Counted from the first letter of the stretch, positions 43,636-53,547 are shown. The stretch is DNA of 64,000 bases from Clavibacter michiganensis (GCA_002150995.1 MDHJ01000001.1:496001-560000); one strand, 5' to 3'. The notes: a model not told the origin generated them from the letters alone. Program-made: numbers and translations.

Positions 43636-45067
43636 CGATCCGCGACAGGAGGCGGGAGAGGTCGACCCGACCGACGTCGTCGTCATCGGCGGCGGGGTGG
43701 GCGGTCTCGTCGCCGCGCGCGCCTGCGCGCTGGCCGGCCGCCGCGTGATCCTCGTCGAGGCCTCGCCCGCGCTGGGCGGCACCGTCGGATCCCACATGGT
43801 CGACGGCCTGCCACTCGACAGCGGCGCGGAGAGCTTCGCCACCCGCCGCGGCACGGTCGCCGCGTTCCTCGCCGAGCTCGGCCTCGCCGACCGCATCGTG
43901 CAGCCGAACCCGGACGGGGCCTGGGTCCAGCTGGCCGAGCGCGCCATCCAGCTGCCGCGCACGGGACTCCTCGGGATCCCCGCGCACCCGTTCGACCCCA
44001 CGATCGCCACCGCCGTCGGCCGCGCGGGCGTCGTCCGCGCGAAGGCCGACCTGCTCCTCCCCGCCGCGGTCGGGGCGCGGGAGCGCACGCTCGGCGGCCT
44101 GGTGCGGGCCCGCATGGGCGACCGGGTCGTCGACCGGCTCGTCGCCCCCATCGTCTCGGGCGTGCACAGCGCCCACCCCGACGAGGTCGACGCCGACGCG
44201 GTCGCCCCCGGCCTCCGCCAGGGCCTCGCCGAGCAGGGCTCGCTCGGGCGCGCGGTCGCGTCCATGCGCGCCGCCTCGCCCGCCGGATCCGCCGTGAGCG
44301 GCATCGTGGGCGGGGTGCACCTGCTGGTCGACGCGCTCGTCGCCGACCTCGAGCGCCTCGGCGTCGACGTCCGCACGTCGCTCGCCGTCTCGTCCGTGCA
44401 CCGGCACCGCTCGCACGAGGGCGCGGCCGCGCACGACGACTGGCACGTCGACCTCGCGGACGGCCGCGGCATCGACGCCGCCGGCGTGGTGCTCGCGATC
44501 CCCGCCCCGGCCCTCGTCCGGCTGTTCTCGGGCCTCGCGCCGCGCGCCGTCACCGAGGGCTGGCCCGCGCCGTCCTCCGTGGAGCTCGTCACCCTGGTCG
44601 TGCGCGCGCCCGAGCTCGACGCGGCGCCGCGCGGCACCGGCGTGCTGGTCGCGGCCGACGCGCCGGGGATCCGGGCCAAGGCCCTCACGCACGCCACCGC
44701 CAAGTGGCCGTGGCTGCGCGAGCTCGCGGGCGACCGGCACGTCCTCCGCCTCTCCTACGGGCGCGCGGGCGGCGACGACGACACGGCGGGCATCCGGGAC
44801 GACGAGCTGACCGCGATCGCCGTGCGCGACGCGTCCGCGCTCCTCGGCGCCCCGCTCGCGGGCCGCGTCACCGGATCCGCCCGCGTGCGCTGGACCAACG
44901 CCCTCCCGTTCGCCGCCTCCGGGCACCGCGAGCGCGTGCAGGCGGTGCGCGACGAGGCCGCCGAGCACCCGGGGCTCGAGATCACCGGATCGGCCGTCGC
45001 GGGCACCGGCCTCGCGTCGGTGGTGGCCGACGCCCAGGCCGCCGCCGCCCGCGTCCTCGCCCGCTGA
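43628..45067 (+). CDS. hemY: Coproporphyrinogen III oxidase (HemY/CgoX type)
   Basis: 479 residues from a GTG inside the hemE 3' end. FAD-dependent oxidase; the ADP-binding motif [19 protein letters not shown] is at about 16-34 with the following [20 protein letters not shown] is the family signature, and a C-terminal [13 protein letters not shown] contacts FAD. In Gram-positive bacteria this enzyme oxidises coproporphyrinogen III to coproporphyrin III, which fits the presence of HemQ here. Older names call it protoporphyrinogen oxidase (HemG). Confidence 0.92.
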   Translation: MSSDPRQEAGEVDPTDVVVIGGGVGGLVAARACALAGRRVILVEASPALGGTVGSHMVDGLPLDSGAESFATRRGTVAAFLAELGLADRIVQPNPDGAWVQLAERAIQLPRTGLLGIPAHPFDPTIATAVGRAGVVRAKADLLLPAAVGARERTLGGLVRARMGDRVVDRLVAPIVSGVHSAHPDEVDADAVAPGLRQGLAEQGSLGRAVASMRAASPAGSAVSGIVGGVHLLVDALVADLERLGVDVRTSLAVSSVHRHRSHEGAAAHDDWHVDLADGRGIDAAGVVLAIPAPALVRLFSGLAPRAVTEGWPAPSSVELVTLVVRAPELDAAPRGTGVLVAADAPGIRAKALTHATAKWPWLRELAGDRHVLRLSYGRAGGDDDTAGIRDDELTAIAVRDASALLGAPLAGRVTGSARVRWTNALPFAASGHRERVQAVRDEAAEHPGLEITGSAVAGTGLASVVADAQAAAARVLAR

Positions 45068-45088
45068 CGCGCCCTGCGCACGGCCCCT

Positions 45089-45116
45089 GGCCGGGCAGCG
45101 CCCGCGCCGCCCGGCC
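45089..45116 (+). terminator. Stem-loop after hemY
   Basis: GGCCGGGC pairs with GCCCGGCC across a 12-base loop, 22 bases past the hemY stop codon. A TACGCT element follows at 45142-45147 and may be the promoter of the next gene. Confidence 0.5.
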
Positions 45117-45194
45117 CGACCACGTGGGTGCGCCGGAGGGATACGCTGAACGGGCGTGTGCTGCACGTGCCCCCTCAACGATCGGAGATCTCCC

Positions 45195-45536
45195 ATGAAA
45201 GGCAAGCTTCTCTTCGTCGCCGGAGCCGGTGTCGGTTATGTGCTCGGCGCCCGCGCCGGCCGCAAGCGCTACGAGCAGATCCGCACGAACGCCAAGAAGG
45301 TCTGGGACGACCCGAAGGTCCAGCGCCAGGTCGACAACGCGGCCGGCTTCGTGAAGGACCACACCCCCGACGTCGCGCACGCGGTCGTCGGCGGCGCCAA
45401 GAAGGTCGTCGGCACCGTCACGGGCGGCAAGAAGGACGCCGCGAACGGCTCCACGCCGTCGAGCGCCTCCACCTCGCAGTACCCGACCATGGACCCCGCA
45501 TCGCCCGAGCCGAACGGCTCCGGCACCACCCGCTGA
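45195..45536 (+). CDS. YtxH-like small protein
   Basis: 113 residues from ATG 45195 with GGAG upstream. GKLLFVAGAGVGYVLGARAGRKRYEQIRTNAKKVWDDPKVQRQV is the conserved N-terminal region: one glycine-zipper-like membrane segment, then a basic amphipathic helix. The Lys/Gly-rich and Ser/Pro-rich tail is disordered. It is followed by a holin-like and a DUF3618 gene, a trio common in actinobacteria and thought to be cell-envelope related; the role is not known. Confidence 0.85.
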   Translation: MKGKLLFVAGAGVGYVLGARAGRKRYEQIRTNAKKVWDDPKVQRQVDNAAGFVKDHTPDVAHAVVGGAKKVVGTVTGGKKDAANGSTPSSASTSQYPTMDPASPEPNGSGTTR

Positions 45537-45568
45537 CCCGCCCGCCCATCCCCAGGAGGGAAACCCGC

Positions 45569-45985
45569 ATGACGGATCAGGATCTCAATCCGAAGAGCAA
45601 GCGCTCGCTCGTCCGGCTCGTCGCCGACCTGCCGACGCTCATCGTCCAGCTGATCAAGGACGAGATCGAGTCGTTCAAGAACGAGCTCGTCTCCAAGCTC
45701 AAGCACGCGGGGATCGGTGCCGGCTTCCTCGTCGTGGCGCTGTTCTTCGCGTTCATCGCGTTCCTGGTGCTCGTCGCCGCCGCGATCCTCGGCCTGTCCG
45801 AGGCGTTCTCGCCGTGGCTGTCCGCGCTCATCGTCGCGGGCGTGTTCCTCCTGATCACGGCGGTGCTGGCGCTGCTCGGCATCCGCTGGATCAAGAAGGG
45901 CGTCCCGCCGACGCCCGAGGAGACCGTCGACAGCCTCAAGGAGGACGTCGACGCGGTGAAGGGGACGGGCAAGTATGACCACTGA
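45569..45985 (+). CDS. Phage holin-like (Phage_holin_3_6) membrane protein
   Basis: 138 residues with a near-perfect AGGAGGG site. SKRSLVRLVADLPTLIVQLIKDEIESFKNELVSK is the family start, and two hydrophobic segments follow (AGIGAGFLVVALFFAFIAFLVLVAAAILGL and WLSALIVAGVFLLITAVLALLGI). Despite the name, these chromosomal proteins are not phage genes; they are widespread in actinobacteria. The stop overlaps the DUF3618 gene by 11 bases. Confidence 0.9.
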   Translation: MTDQDLNPKSKRSLVRLVADLPTLIVQLIKDEIESFKNELVSKLKHAGIGAGFLVVALFFAFIAFLVLVAAAILGLSEAFSPWLSALIVAGVFLLITAVLALLGIRWIKKGVPPTPEETVDSLKEDVDAVKGTGKYDH

Positions 45986-46250
45986 CCGCCCCCGCCCCAC
46001 GGGACCCCGGTCCCGCACCGAGCTGAAGCTCGACATCCAGCACACGCGCGAGGAGATCTCCGCCACGCTCGACGCCCTCGAGGGGAAGCTGAACGTCCGC
46101 CGTCGTGCCCGGGACGGCATCGCCGACCTCCGCCGCCGCATCCGCCGCACGGCCGACGAGGACCCGCTGCTCCTCGTCGCCGTGGGCGTCGGCGCGGTGG
46201 TCGTCGTCGGCGGCGTGGTCTGGGCCGTGGCCCGCGCCGCGCGCCGCTGA
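45975..46250 (+). CDS. DUF3618 domain protein
   Basis: 91 residues. RSRTELKLDIQHTREEISATLDALEGKLNVRRRARDG is the DUF3618 core, an amphipathic helix pair, and a single membrane segment follows near the C-terminus (LLLVAVGVGAVVVVGGVVW). It is co-translated with the preceding holin-like gene. The function is unknown; it forms a trio with the two upstream genes. Confidence 0.9.
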   Translation: MTTDRPRPTGPRSRTELKLDIQHTREEISATLDALEGKLNVRRRARDGIADLRRRIRRTADEDPLLLVAVGVGAVVVVGGVVWAVARAARR

Positions 46251-46272
46251 CCCGCCGCGCGAGGCGCTCGTC

Positions 46273-47910
46273 GTGACCGAGGGGGAGCCCCGGCGCCCGC
46301 GACGCCGTACGGCGCCGGAGCCCGGCGACCTCGGGGCGCACCCGCTGCTGCTCCCGGGCGCCGTCGGGCTCGCCGGCTCGCTGGTCCTCCTCCTCGCGTC
46401 CTTCGTGGTGGGTCACACGCCCGCCGAGTCGGGGCTCAGCCGGATGCCGGTCATCGGCGCGCTCCGCGTCTCCGCCCTCGCGACGGGCATCGGATCCGTC
46501 GCGGTGGTCGTCGGCGGCGTCATGCTCACCGCCGGCTGGCTGCTGCTCGGGGCGCTGCTCCCGCGCCTCGGCGCCGCGGGCCTCCGGGCCACGCTGCGCC
46601 TCGCGGTGCTCTGGTCCGTCCCTCTGCTGCCGAGCGCTCCGCTGTTCAGCCGCGACGTCTACTCCTACATCGCGCAGGGCCGCGTGCTCGGCGCGGGGCT
46701 CTCCCCGTACGAGCACGGCCCCGCGGTGCTCGACGACTGGCGGAGCACGGGCGTCGACCCGCTGTGGGCCCACAACCCCGCGCCCTACGGCCCGCTCTTC
46801 CTCGCCGTCGAGCGCGTCATCGGCGGGATCGACGAGGCGCTGGGCGTCGAGGTCGCGGTGCTCGCCGCGCGCGGGGTCGCCGTCCTCGGCGTCGTCCTCA
46901 TGGTCGCGTGCGGCCTGCGCATCGCGCGGCGACGCCGCATCGACCCTGTCCGGACGGTGTGGTTCCTCGCCGCGAGCCCGCTCGTCGCCTTCAACTTCGT
47001 GATGGCCGCCCACAACGACGCCCTCATGCTGGGCCTCCTCGTCGCGGGACTCCTGGCGGCCATCGACTCGCGGCCGGTGCTCGGCGTCCTCCTGGTGACG
47101 GGCGCCGTGGCGGTGAAGCCCATCGCGCTGCTCGCGCTGCCGATCATCGCCATCGTCCACGCCGAGATGCGCGCGCGCCGCGTCGACGACCGGGCGCCGG
47201 CCGGCGTCGCCGTCGACGGATCGGTGGGCGCGGTGCCGGGCCTCCGCCCGCCCACGCGCGATCCGCGCGTCTGGGCCGCCTGGATCGCCTCCGCGGTCGC
47301 GACGATGGGCCTCCTCGCGCTCGCCGGCGAGCTGCTCGGCGTCGGGCTCGGCTGGATCTCCGCCCTGTCCAGCCCCGTCTCCGTGGTCTCCTGGTTCATG
47401 CCGTTCGGCATCGCCGCGGGTGCCGTCGGCCCGCTCGTCGAGGCCCTCGGCGGCCCCGGGGGCGCCGTCGAGGGCGGCATCAAGACCGCGGGCATCCTGC
47501 TCGGGTTCGCGGGCGCGGCCTGGTGCATCCTCACGACCCGCACCCTCTCCGGCGAGGCCCGCCTCGCGCTGGCCTTCGCGTGCGTGGTCGCGATGTCGCC
47601 CGTGGTGTACCCCTGGTACGGCCTGTGGGTGCTCGTCATCCTCGCCGTGGTCGGCATCGCCGACGGCGCGGCCATGTCGCTCGCGGTGTCCGCGACGGTC
47701 TTCCTCGTCGGCGTCAACCTGCTGGAGCCCATGGCCGTCGTGCACTCCGTGGGGTCGGGATGGCCGCGGGTGCTGGTGGTCGTCGTGACGGTCGTGGGCG
47801 TCCTCGGGGTCCTCGCGCCCGGGCTGCAGGGGCTCGCGGGGACGGATCCGTTCCGGGCCCTGCGCGCGCCGCGCCACCAGTTCTCCGCCGCGCGGCAGCC
47901 CCCGGCCTGA
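46273..47910 (+). CDS. mptB: Polyprenol-phosphomannose-dependent alpha-1,6-mannosyltransferase, MptB-like
   Basis: 545 residues from a GTG. A GT-C glycosyltransferase with about 12 membrane segments. DVYSYIAQGRVLGAGLSPYEHGPAVL holds the acidic catalytic residue after the first segment, and NPAPYGPLFLAVERVI is the next family block. In mycobacteria and corynebacteria, MptA/MptB extend the lipomannan backbone from polyprenyl phosphomannose. The PYxxxGP-type motif and large size fit MptB. It follows the holin/DUF3618 genes and ends at a strong hairpin. Confidence 0.85.
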   Translation: MTEGEPRRPRRRTAPEPGDLGAHPLLLPGAVGLAGSLVLLLASFVVGHTPAESGLSRMPVIGALRVSALATGIGSVAVVVGGVMLTAGWLLLGALLPRLGAAGLRATLRLAVLWSVPLLPSAPLFSRDVYSYIAQGRVLGAGLSPYEHGPAVLDDWRSTGVDPLWAHNPAPYGPLFLAVERVIGGIDEALGVEVAVLAARGVAVLGVVLMVACGLRIARRRRIDPVRTVWFLAASPLVAFNFVMAAHNDALMLGLLVAGLLAAIDSRPVLGVLLVTGAVAVKPIALLALPIIAIVHAEMRARRVDDRAPAGVAVDGSVGAVPGLRPPTRDPRVWAAWIASAVATMGLLALAGELLGVGLGWISALSSPVSVVSWFMPFGIAAGAVGPLVEALGGPGGAVEGGIKTAGILLGFAGAAWCILTTRTLSGEARLALAFACVVAMSPVVYPWYGLWVLVILAVVGIADGAAMSLAVSATVFLVGVNLLEPMAVVHSVGSGWPRVLVVVVTVVGVLGVLAPGLQGLAGTDPFRALRAPRHQFSAARQPPA

Positions 47911-47952
47911 CGCGCGCGGCCGCGCCTGGCCCGACGCACGCGGCCGCGCGCG
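47911..47952 (+). terminator. Terminator of the envelope gene cluster
   Basis: A perfect 14-bp GC stem with a 14-base loop directly after the mannosyltransferase stop codon. Confidence 0.75.
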
Positions 47953-48010
47953 GGAATGCGCGCGCCCGCCCGGGACGTTCCCCCGGGACACCACCGACGG
48001 GAGCGCGACC

Positions 48011-48574
48011 ATGGACACCGACCTCGACTGGCACGACCTCATCCGCCGCGCGCACAGCGGCTTCGCCGACCGGCTCGGCGCGGTCACCGACTGGACGGCC
48101 CCGACCCCCGACGTCGAGTGGGACGTCCGCGAGCTCGTGTCCCACGTCATCGAGGAGCAGCAGTGGGTGCCGCTCCTCCTCGCCGGCCACACCGCCGAGA
48201 CGGGGCAGGCGCTCATCCGCGAGCTCGACGACGACCTGGTGGCCGAGTGGGGCCGCTACTCCAGGGAGGCCCTGGCCGCGTGGCAGGGCGTCGACCCGGA
48301 GCGCCCCGTGGTGCTCTCCACCGACCGCGTGCCGGCGCGGGAGTACCTGCGCGAGCAGCTGTCGGACGTCGTCATCCACGGCTGGGACCTCGCGCGGGCG
48401 ACGGGCGCGGACGAGCGCATCGACGACGAGCTCGTGCGCGCCACATGGACCGTGTTCGCTCCCCAGAAGGACACCCTCGAGGCCAGCGGCCTCTTCGCGT
48501 CGCCCGTGCCGGTCGCGGAGGACGCGCCCCTGCAGGTGCGGCTGCTGGCGCTGACCGGCCGCGACGCCCGGTAG
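48011..48574 (+). CDS. TIGR03086-like (mycothiol-dependent DinB-fold) protein
   Basis: 187 residues with GGGAG before the ATG. It is a DinB-like four-helix bundle of the actinobacterial maleylpyruvate-isomerase N-terminal type: PDVEWDVRELVSHVIEEQQWVPLLLAGH, then LREQLSDVVIHGWDLARATG. The two His positions (SH and IHGWD) are the likely metal ligands. Family members use mycothiol or bind metal; the reaction here is unknown. It sits just upstream of hemQ. Confidence 0.85.
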   Translation: MDTDLDWHDLIRRAHSGFADRLGAVTDWTAPTPDVEWDVRELVSHVIEEQQWVPLLLAGHTAETGQALIRELDDDLVAEWGRYSREALAAWQGVDPERPVVLSTDRVPAREYLREQLSDVVIHGWDLARATGADERIDDELVRATWTVFAPQKDTLEASGLFASPVPVAEDAPLQVRLLALTGRDAR

Positions 48575-48630
48575 CCGGGGAATGATCTGACGGCCGTCCG
48601 GCCGATGCGGGACGGGGTCCCCACGCGACG

Positions 48631-48636
48631 TACCAT
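48631..48636 (+). promoter_or_regulatory. -10 element (TACCAT) for leaderless hemQ mRNA
   Basis: TACCAT ends 6 bases before the hemQ ATG at 48643. It would drive the hemQ-to-hemB operon. Confidence 0.55.
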
Positions 48637-48642
48637 GGGGGC

Positions 48643-49412
48643 ATGAGCATCCCGTCCGCCGAGTCGGCGGCATCTCAGGTCCCCCGATCGACCCCTCCGC
48701 TGAGGCGCGTCCCGGTGACGCGTCGACCCCCGAGGCGGGGCCCACCGGCTACGCCCTCTGGGCCGTCCTCCGCCGCGACCCGCAGCGCCCCGACGACCTC
48801 GACGGCCGCGAGGTCCCCGGCGCCGTCGACGAGCTCGACGGCATCGTCGCGATCGTCGAGCGCGAGGGCGTCACCGTCCGCGGGTTCTACGACGTCTCCG
48901 GCATGCGCGCCGACGCCGACCTCATGGTCTGGATCCACGGCCCGCAGATGGAGACCCTGCAGTGGGCCTTCCGCGAGATCCGCCGTGCGCGCCTCATCCG
49001 CGCGCTCATCCCCTCGTGGAGCGCGGCGGGCGTCCACCGCGACGCCGAGTTCAACCGCAGCCACGTGCCCGGCTTCCTCCGGGGCGAGGAGCCGCGCGAC
49101 TGGCTGTGCGTGTATCCGTTCGTGCGGTCCTACGAGTGGTACCTGCTCCCGCCCGAGGAGCGCGGCCGCATGCTCGCCCAGCACGGCCGCCAGGGTGCGG
49201 CCTTCCGCAGCGTCGTCGCGAACACGGTCTCGTCGTTCGGCCTCGGCGACTACGAGTGGATCCTCCCGCTCGAGTCGAACGAGCTCATCGACCTGGTCGA
49301 CATGATGCGCGACCTGCGCAACACCGATGCGCGACGTCACGTGCGCGAGGAGGTCCCGTTCTACACGGGCCGCCGCATCACCACCGCCGAGCTCGTGGAG
49401 GTCCTCCAGTAA
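48643..49412 (+). pseudogene. hemQ: Coproheme decarboxylase (HemQ/ChdC), frame broken by one base
   Basis: The last step of the coproporphyrin pathway: H2O2-dependent decarboxylation of coproheme to haem b. From the ATG at 48643 the first 14 or so residues are in one frame; the rest, from PPIDPSAEARPGDAS through GYALWAVLRRDPQRPDDLDG to VLQ at 49412, is in another. An added C in the run at 48681-48685 joins them (770 plus 1 bases is 257 codons). FVRSYEWYLLPPEERGRM carries the catalytic Tyr, and DARRHVREEVPFYTGR the proximal His. No start codon opens the downstream frame before 48903. Sequence error is the likelier cause. Confidence 0.88.
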
Positions 49413-50661
49413 TGGCCGCAGTGAACCTGGGCCGCAAGCCCGCCCCGCCACCGACGCCCCGCGCGAGCCGGGCGCCCTCGTCTCCGCCGCGAGCCCCGCC
49501 GCGCAGCACGGCCCCGCGCACGTCGAGGAGCCCGTCGCCTACGACGCGATCCTCCTGGCGTCGTTCGGCGGCCCCGAGGGCCAGGACGACGTCATCCCGT
49601 TCCTCCGCAACGTGACCTCCGGGCGCGGCATCCCCGAGGAGCGCCTCGAGGAGGTCGCGCACCACTACCGCGCGTTCGGCGGCATCAGCCCCATCAACGA
49701 GCAGAACCGCGAGCTGAAGGCGGCCCTCGAGGCGCGCCTCGCCGAGCGGGGCATCGACCTGCCCGTGCTCTGGGGCAACCGCAACTGGGGCCCGTACCTC
49801 AACGACGCGCTGCGCGAGGCCGAGGAGAAGGGCTACCGCCAGCTCATCGCCGTCGCCACGAGCGCGTACAGCTCGTACTCGTCGTGCCGCCAGTACCGCG
49901 AGGACTTCGCGGACGCGCTCGAGGACACCGGCCTGCAGGGCGTGATCCGCATCGACAAGGTCCGCCAGTTCTTCGACCACCCGGGCTTCGTCACGCCGTT
50001 CATCGAGGGCACGCGCGACGGCATCCGCGACGTCGTCGCCCACTTCGAGGCCGAGGGCGCGCCGGTCGACCTCGCGACCGACGTCGAGATCATGTTCAGC
50101 ACCCACTCCATCCCGTCGTCGGACGCCGCCAAGTCCGGCCCCGCGGAGCGCGGCTTCGACCAGGACGGCGCCTACGCGGCGCAGCACCTCGCCGTCGCCG
50201 AGGTCGTCATGCACGAGGTGCGGAAGGAGCTCGGCATCGACCAGGACGTGCCGTGGCAGCTGGTGTACCAGTCGCGGTCCGGCCCGCCGTCCATGCCGTG
50301 GCTCGAGCCCGACGTGAACGACGCCATCGGCGAGCTGCCCGCGAAGGGCCGCCGCGCCGTCGTGATCGTGCCGCTCGGCTTCGTGAGCGACCACATGGAG
50401 GTCAAGTGGGACCTCGACAACGAGGCCACCGAGTCCGCGGCCGAGAACGGCCTGTACTCGGTGCGCGTGCCCACGCCGGGCGTGCACGCCGCGTACGTCG
50501 ACGGCCTCATCGACCTCGTGCTGGAGCGCCGCGACGGCATGGCGGCCGCCGACCGCCCCCACATGACCGACCTCGGGCCCTGGTACGACGTCTGCCGCAC
50601 CGGCTGCTGCGAGAACGTGCGGCTGGGGTTCAAGCCCGCCGTCTCCGGGCTGGCACCGTGA
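49412..50661 (+). pseudogene. hemH: Coproporphyrin III ferrochelatase (HemH/CpfC), frame broken by one base
   Basis: Inserts Fe2+ into coproporphyrin III. The ATG at 49412 overlaps the hemQ stop, but its frame (MAAVNLGRKPAP) leaves the main ORF after about 12 residues. One extra C in the run at 49446-49449 would restore it (1250 plus 1 bases is 417 codons). The catalytic His is in FSTHSIPSS and the Glu-bearing loop in YQSRSGPPSMPWLEPDV. Cys residues in YSSCRQYRED and DVCRTGCCENVRLG match a [2Fe-2S] cluster as in actinobacterial enzymes. Its last bases overlap hemC (GTGA). Confidence 0.88.
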
Positions 50662-51644
50662 CGGACGGTCCCACGACGCCGACCCCGCGGACGACGCTGC
50701 GCATCGGGACCCGGGGCAGCGCGCTCGCCCTGGCCCAGACGCGCGCGATCGCCGCGGAGATCTCCGGCGCGTCGGGACTCGAGGTCGAGCTCGTCCCGGT
50801 CACCACGCACGGCGACACGTCGCGCGAGTCCCTGGCGACCCTCGGCGGCACGGGCGTGTTCGCGAGCGCCCTCCGCGAGTCGCTCCTCCGCGGCGAGTGC
50901 GACCTCGTGGTCCACTCCCTGAAGGACCTGCCGACGGCGCCCTACGCGGGCCTCACGGTCGCGTCCGTGCCCGCGCGCGAGGACCCGCGCGACGTCGTGT
51001 GCGCGCGCGACGGCCTCACCCTCGCGACCCTCCCGCGCGGCGCGCGCGTGGGCACCGGCTCCCCGCGCCGTCGCGCCCAGATCCTCGCCGAGCGCCCCGA
51101 CCTCGAGGTGGTCGACATCCGCGGCAACATCGACACGCGGCTCTCGCGCGTGAGCGCCGGGGACCTCGACGCCGTGATCCTCGCGGCCGCGGGCCTCGAG
51201 CGCATCGACCGCATCGACGCCGCCACCGAGCACCTCGAGCTCGACCGCTGGCCCACGGCTCCCGGCCAGGGCGCGCTCGCGCTCGAGATCCGGGCGGAGG
51301 ACGCGGAGACGCACTCCGAGGTGGGCCGCGCGGTCGAGGCCGTCGACGACCCGTTCACGCACGCCGCCGTCCTCGCCGAGCGCGGAGTCCTCGCCGCCCT
51401 CGAGGCGGGCTGCGCCGCGCCCATCGGCGCGTTCGCCACCGTCACCAGCGGGCGGCTCGCCCTCACCGCCGTGGTCTATCGGCCGGACGGCACGCAGCGC
51501 ATGGCCGCGAGCACCGAGCTCGACACCTCGGGGGTGGAGGTCGCCCAGCTCGGCGCCTACGCCGCCACGCTCTCGGGACCCGTGTCCCGCGAGCTCCTCG
51601 ACGCCGGAGCGGCCGGCCTCGCGCCGCTGGGAGGGACCCGATGA
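50658..51644 (+). CDS. hemC: Porphobilinogen deaminase (hydroxymethylbilane synthase)
   Basis: 328 residues from a GTG that overlaps the hemH stop. Joins four porphobilinogens into hydroxymethylbilane. [19 protein letters not shown] opens it, VHSLKDLPT and [10 protein letters not shown] are substrate loops, and the dipyrromethane-cofactor Cys is in [13 protein letters not shown]. Overlaps hemD by 4 bases. Confidence 0.95.
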   Translation: MTDGPTTPTPRTTLRIGTRGSALALAQTRAIAAEISGASGLEVELVPVTTHGDTSRESLATLGGTGVFASALRESLLRGECDLVVHSLKDLPTAPYAGLTVASVPAREDPRDVVCARDGLTLATLPRGARVGTGSPRRRAQILAERPDLEVVDIRGNIDTRLSRVSAGDLDAVILAAAGLERIDRIDAATEHLELDRWPTAPGQGALALEIRAEDAETHSEVGRAVEAVDDPFTHAAVLAERGVLAALEAGCAAPIGAFATVTSGRLALTAVVYRPDGTQRMAASTELDTSGVEVAQLGAYAATLSGPVSRELLDAGAAGLAPLGGTR

Positions 51645-52480
51645 CCTCGACGGACCAGAAGCCACTGAAGGGCTGGCGCGTGCTCGTGCCGCGCGGCGGG
51701 CCGTGGGGCGACGGCGTCGCCTACGACCTCCGCGCCCAGGGGGCCACGCCCGTCGTCGCGCCGATGATCAACTTCGCGGCCACGCAGGACGCCCCGGGCC
51801 TCGAGCAGGCCCTCGCCGACCTCGCGAGCGGGAGCTTCGACTGGCTCACCGTCACGAGCGCCACCACGGTCGACGTGCTGTCGTCCCACCGCGCCTCCGT
51901 GCCGGAGGGCACCCGCATCGCCGCGGTCGGCGAGACCACCGCCGCAGCCCTCGTGGCCGCCGGCTACACGGTCGACTTCGTGCCGTCCATCGACTCCTCC
52001 GCCACCGCCCTCCTCGAGGAGTGGACCGAGATGGCCGCCGGGTCCCCGCGCCGCCGCGTGCTCACGCTGCGGTCGGAGATCGCGAAGCCGACGCTCACCG
52101 ACGGGCTCATCGCCCGCGGCCACGACGTGCGCTCGGTCGTCGCCTACCGCACGGTCGGCGTCCCCGTCAGCGACCGGATCCGGGAGGACGTCGCCTCGGG
52201 CCGCGTCCGCGCGATCCTCGTCACCTCGGGCAGCGTCGCGGAGCAGGTCCACGAGCAGCTGGGCGACGTGCCCGAGGGCGTGCTCATCGCGTGCATCGGC
52301 CCGCGCACCGCGAAGGACGCGCGCCGCTCCGGCGTCCGCGTCGACGTGGTCGCGCCCGAGCGCTCCGCCGCGTCGCTCATCCAGTCCCTCGTCGACATCT
52401 CCCGCCAGGAGGAGCCGCGCACCGACAGCGCCGCCATCGCCGGCCTCGCCGACCTCCTCGATCGGAGCACCACCGAATGA
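51641..52480 (+). CDS. hemD: Uroporphyrinogen-III synthase
   Basis: 279 residues. Closes and inverts ring D of hydroxymethylbilane. HemD is poorly conserved, but the bilobal pattern is clear: [19 protein letters not shown] at the N-terminus, [31 protein letters not shown], and [16 protein letters not shown] with [16 protein letters not shown] later. ATGA overlap with hemC and with hemB indicates translational coupling. Confidence 0.9.
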   Translation: MTSTDQKPLKGWRVLVPRGGPWGDGVAYDLRAQGATPVVAPMINFAATQDAPGLEQALADLASGSFDWLTVTSATTVDVLSSHRASVPEGTRIAAVGETTAAALVAAGYTVDFVPSIDSSATALLEEWTEMAAGSPRRRVLTLRSEIAKPTLTDGLIARGHDVRSVVAYRTVGVPVSDRIREDVASGRVRAILVTSGSVAEQVHEQLGDVPEGVLIACIGPRTAKDARRSGVRVDVVAPERSAASLIQSLVDISRQEEPRTDSAAIAGLADLLDRSTTE

Positions 52481-53457
52481 CGTCCCCGTACTACCGTCCG
52501 CGCCGCCTCCGCACGTCGCCCGCCATGCGCCGCCTGACCGCGGAGACGCGCCTGCACGCCGCCGACCTCGTGCTGCCGATGTTCGTGCGCGAGGGCCTGG
52601 CGGAGGCGCAGCCCATCTCCTCCATGCCGGGCGTCTCCCAGCACTCGCTCGACAGCCTGCGCCGCGCGCTCGTCGAGGCCGCGGAGTCGGGCATCGGCGG
52701 CGTGATGCTGTTCGGCGTGCCCGCGGTCCGCGACGCGGAGGGCACGGGCGCCAGCGATCCCGACGGGATCCTGAACGTCGCCACCCGGGTCGCCGTCGAG
52801 GAGGTCGGCGACGCGCTCGTCGTGCAGACCGACCTGTGCCTGGACGAGTTCACCGACCACGGCCACTGCGGCGTCCTCGACGCCCACGGCGTGGTCGACA
52901 ACGACCGCACGCTCGACCGCTACCGCGCCATGGGCCTCGCCCAGGCGGAGGCCGGATCCCACCTGCTGGGCCTCAGCGGCATGATGGACGGCCAGGTCGG
53001 CGCGGTCCGCGAGGCGCTCGACGACGCCGGGCACCACGACGTCGCGATCCTCGCCTACGCGGCCAAGTACGCCAGCGCCTTCTACGGCCCGTTCCGCGAG
53101 GCGGTGGACTCGCAGCTCGTCGGCGACCGCCGCACGTACCAGATGGACAACGGCAACCGCCGCGAGGCGCTGCGCGAGGTCGAGCTCGACATCGAGGAGG
53201 GCGCCGACGTCGTCATGGTGAAGCCCGCCATGAGCTACCTCGACATCCTCGCCGACGTCGCCTCCACGAGCAGCGTGCCCGTCTGGGCGTACCAGATCTC
53301 CGGCGAGTACGCGATGATCGAGGCCGCCGCGCAGAACGGCTGGATCGACCGCGAGCGCGCCATCGAGGAGAGCGTCCTCGGCATCAAGCGGGCCGGCGCC
53401 GACGCGATCCTCACCTACTGGGCCGTCGAGCTCGCCGAGCGCCTCGCGCGGCGCTGA
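52477..53457 (+). CDS. hemB: Porphobilinogen synthase (delta-aminolevulinate dehydratase)
   Basis: 326 residues. Condenses two 5-aminolevulinates. Schiff-base lysines are in [17 protein letters not shown] and [12 protein letters not shown]. The metal-binding stretch is [17 protein letters not shown]: two of the three zinc-type Cys are kept and the middle one is Asp, a mixed form between zinc and magnesium types. The N-terminal [14 protein letters not shown] arm drives oligomer assembly. Confidence 0.95.
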   Translation: MTSPYYRPRRLRTSPAMRRLTAETRLHAADLVLPMFVREGLAEAQPISSMPGVSQHSLDSLRRALVEAAESGIGGVMLFGVPAVRDAEGTGASDPDGILNVATRVAVEEVGDALVVQTDLCLDEFTDHGHCGVLDAHGVVDNDRTLDRYRAMGLAQAEAGSHLLGLSGMMDGQVGAVREALDDAGHHDVAILAYAAKYASAFYGPFREAVDSQLVGDRRTYQMDNGNRREALREVELDIEEGADVVMVKPAMSYLDILADVASTSSVPVWAYQISGEYAMIEAAAQNGWIDRERAIEESVLGIKRAGADAILTYWAVELAERLARR

Positions 53458-53547
53458 GCCCGCACCCGCCCGAGAACAGCACCCGGCGCCGGACCCCCTC
53501 CGCCGCCCGAACCGAGCGCGACGCCACCGCGCACCGAAGGACTCACC

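Noticed and set aside
41098-44703. Very long minus-strand open frame of 1201 codons covering hemA and the antisense of hemE and hemY
   Set aside because: Only the hemA part has homology. The rest is an antisense shadow of plus-strand haem genes, as expected at high GC.
45577-48216. Long minus-strand open frame opposite the mannosyltransferase
   Set aside because: Composition is His/Asp/Arg-rich nonsense and it lies antisense to a well-supported gene.
48903-49412. ATG at 48903 as the real hemQ start
   Set aside because: It would lose about 85 residues that match HemQ in frame upstream, including GYALWAVLRRDP, and it has no promoter or RBS.
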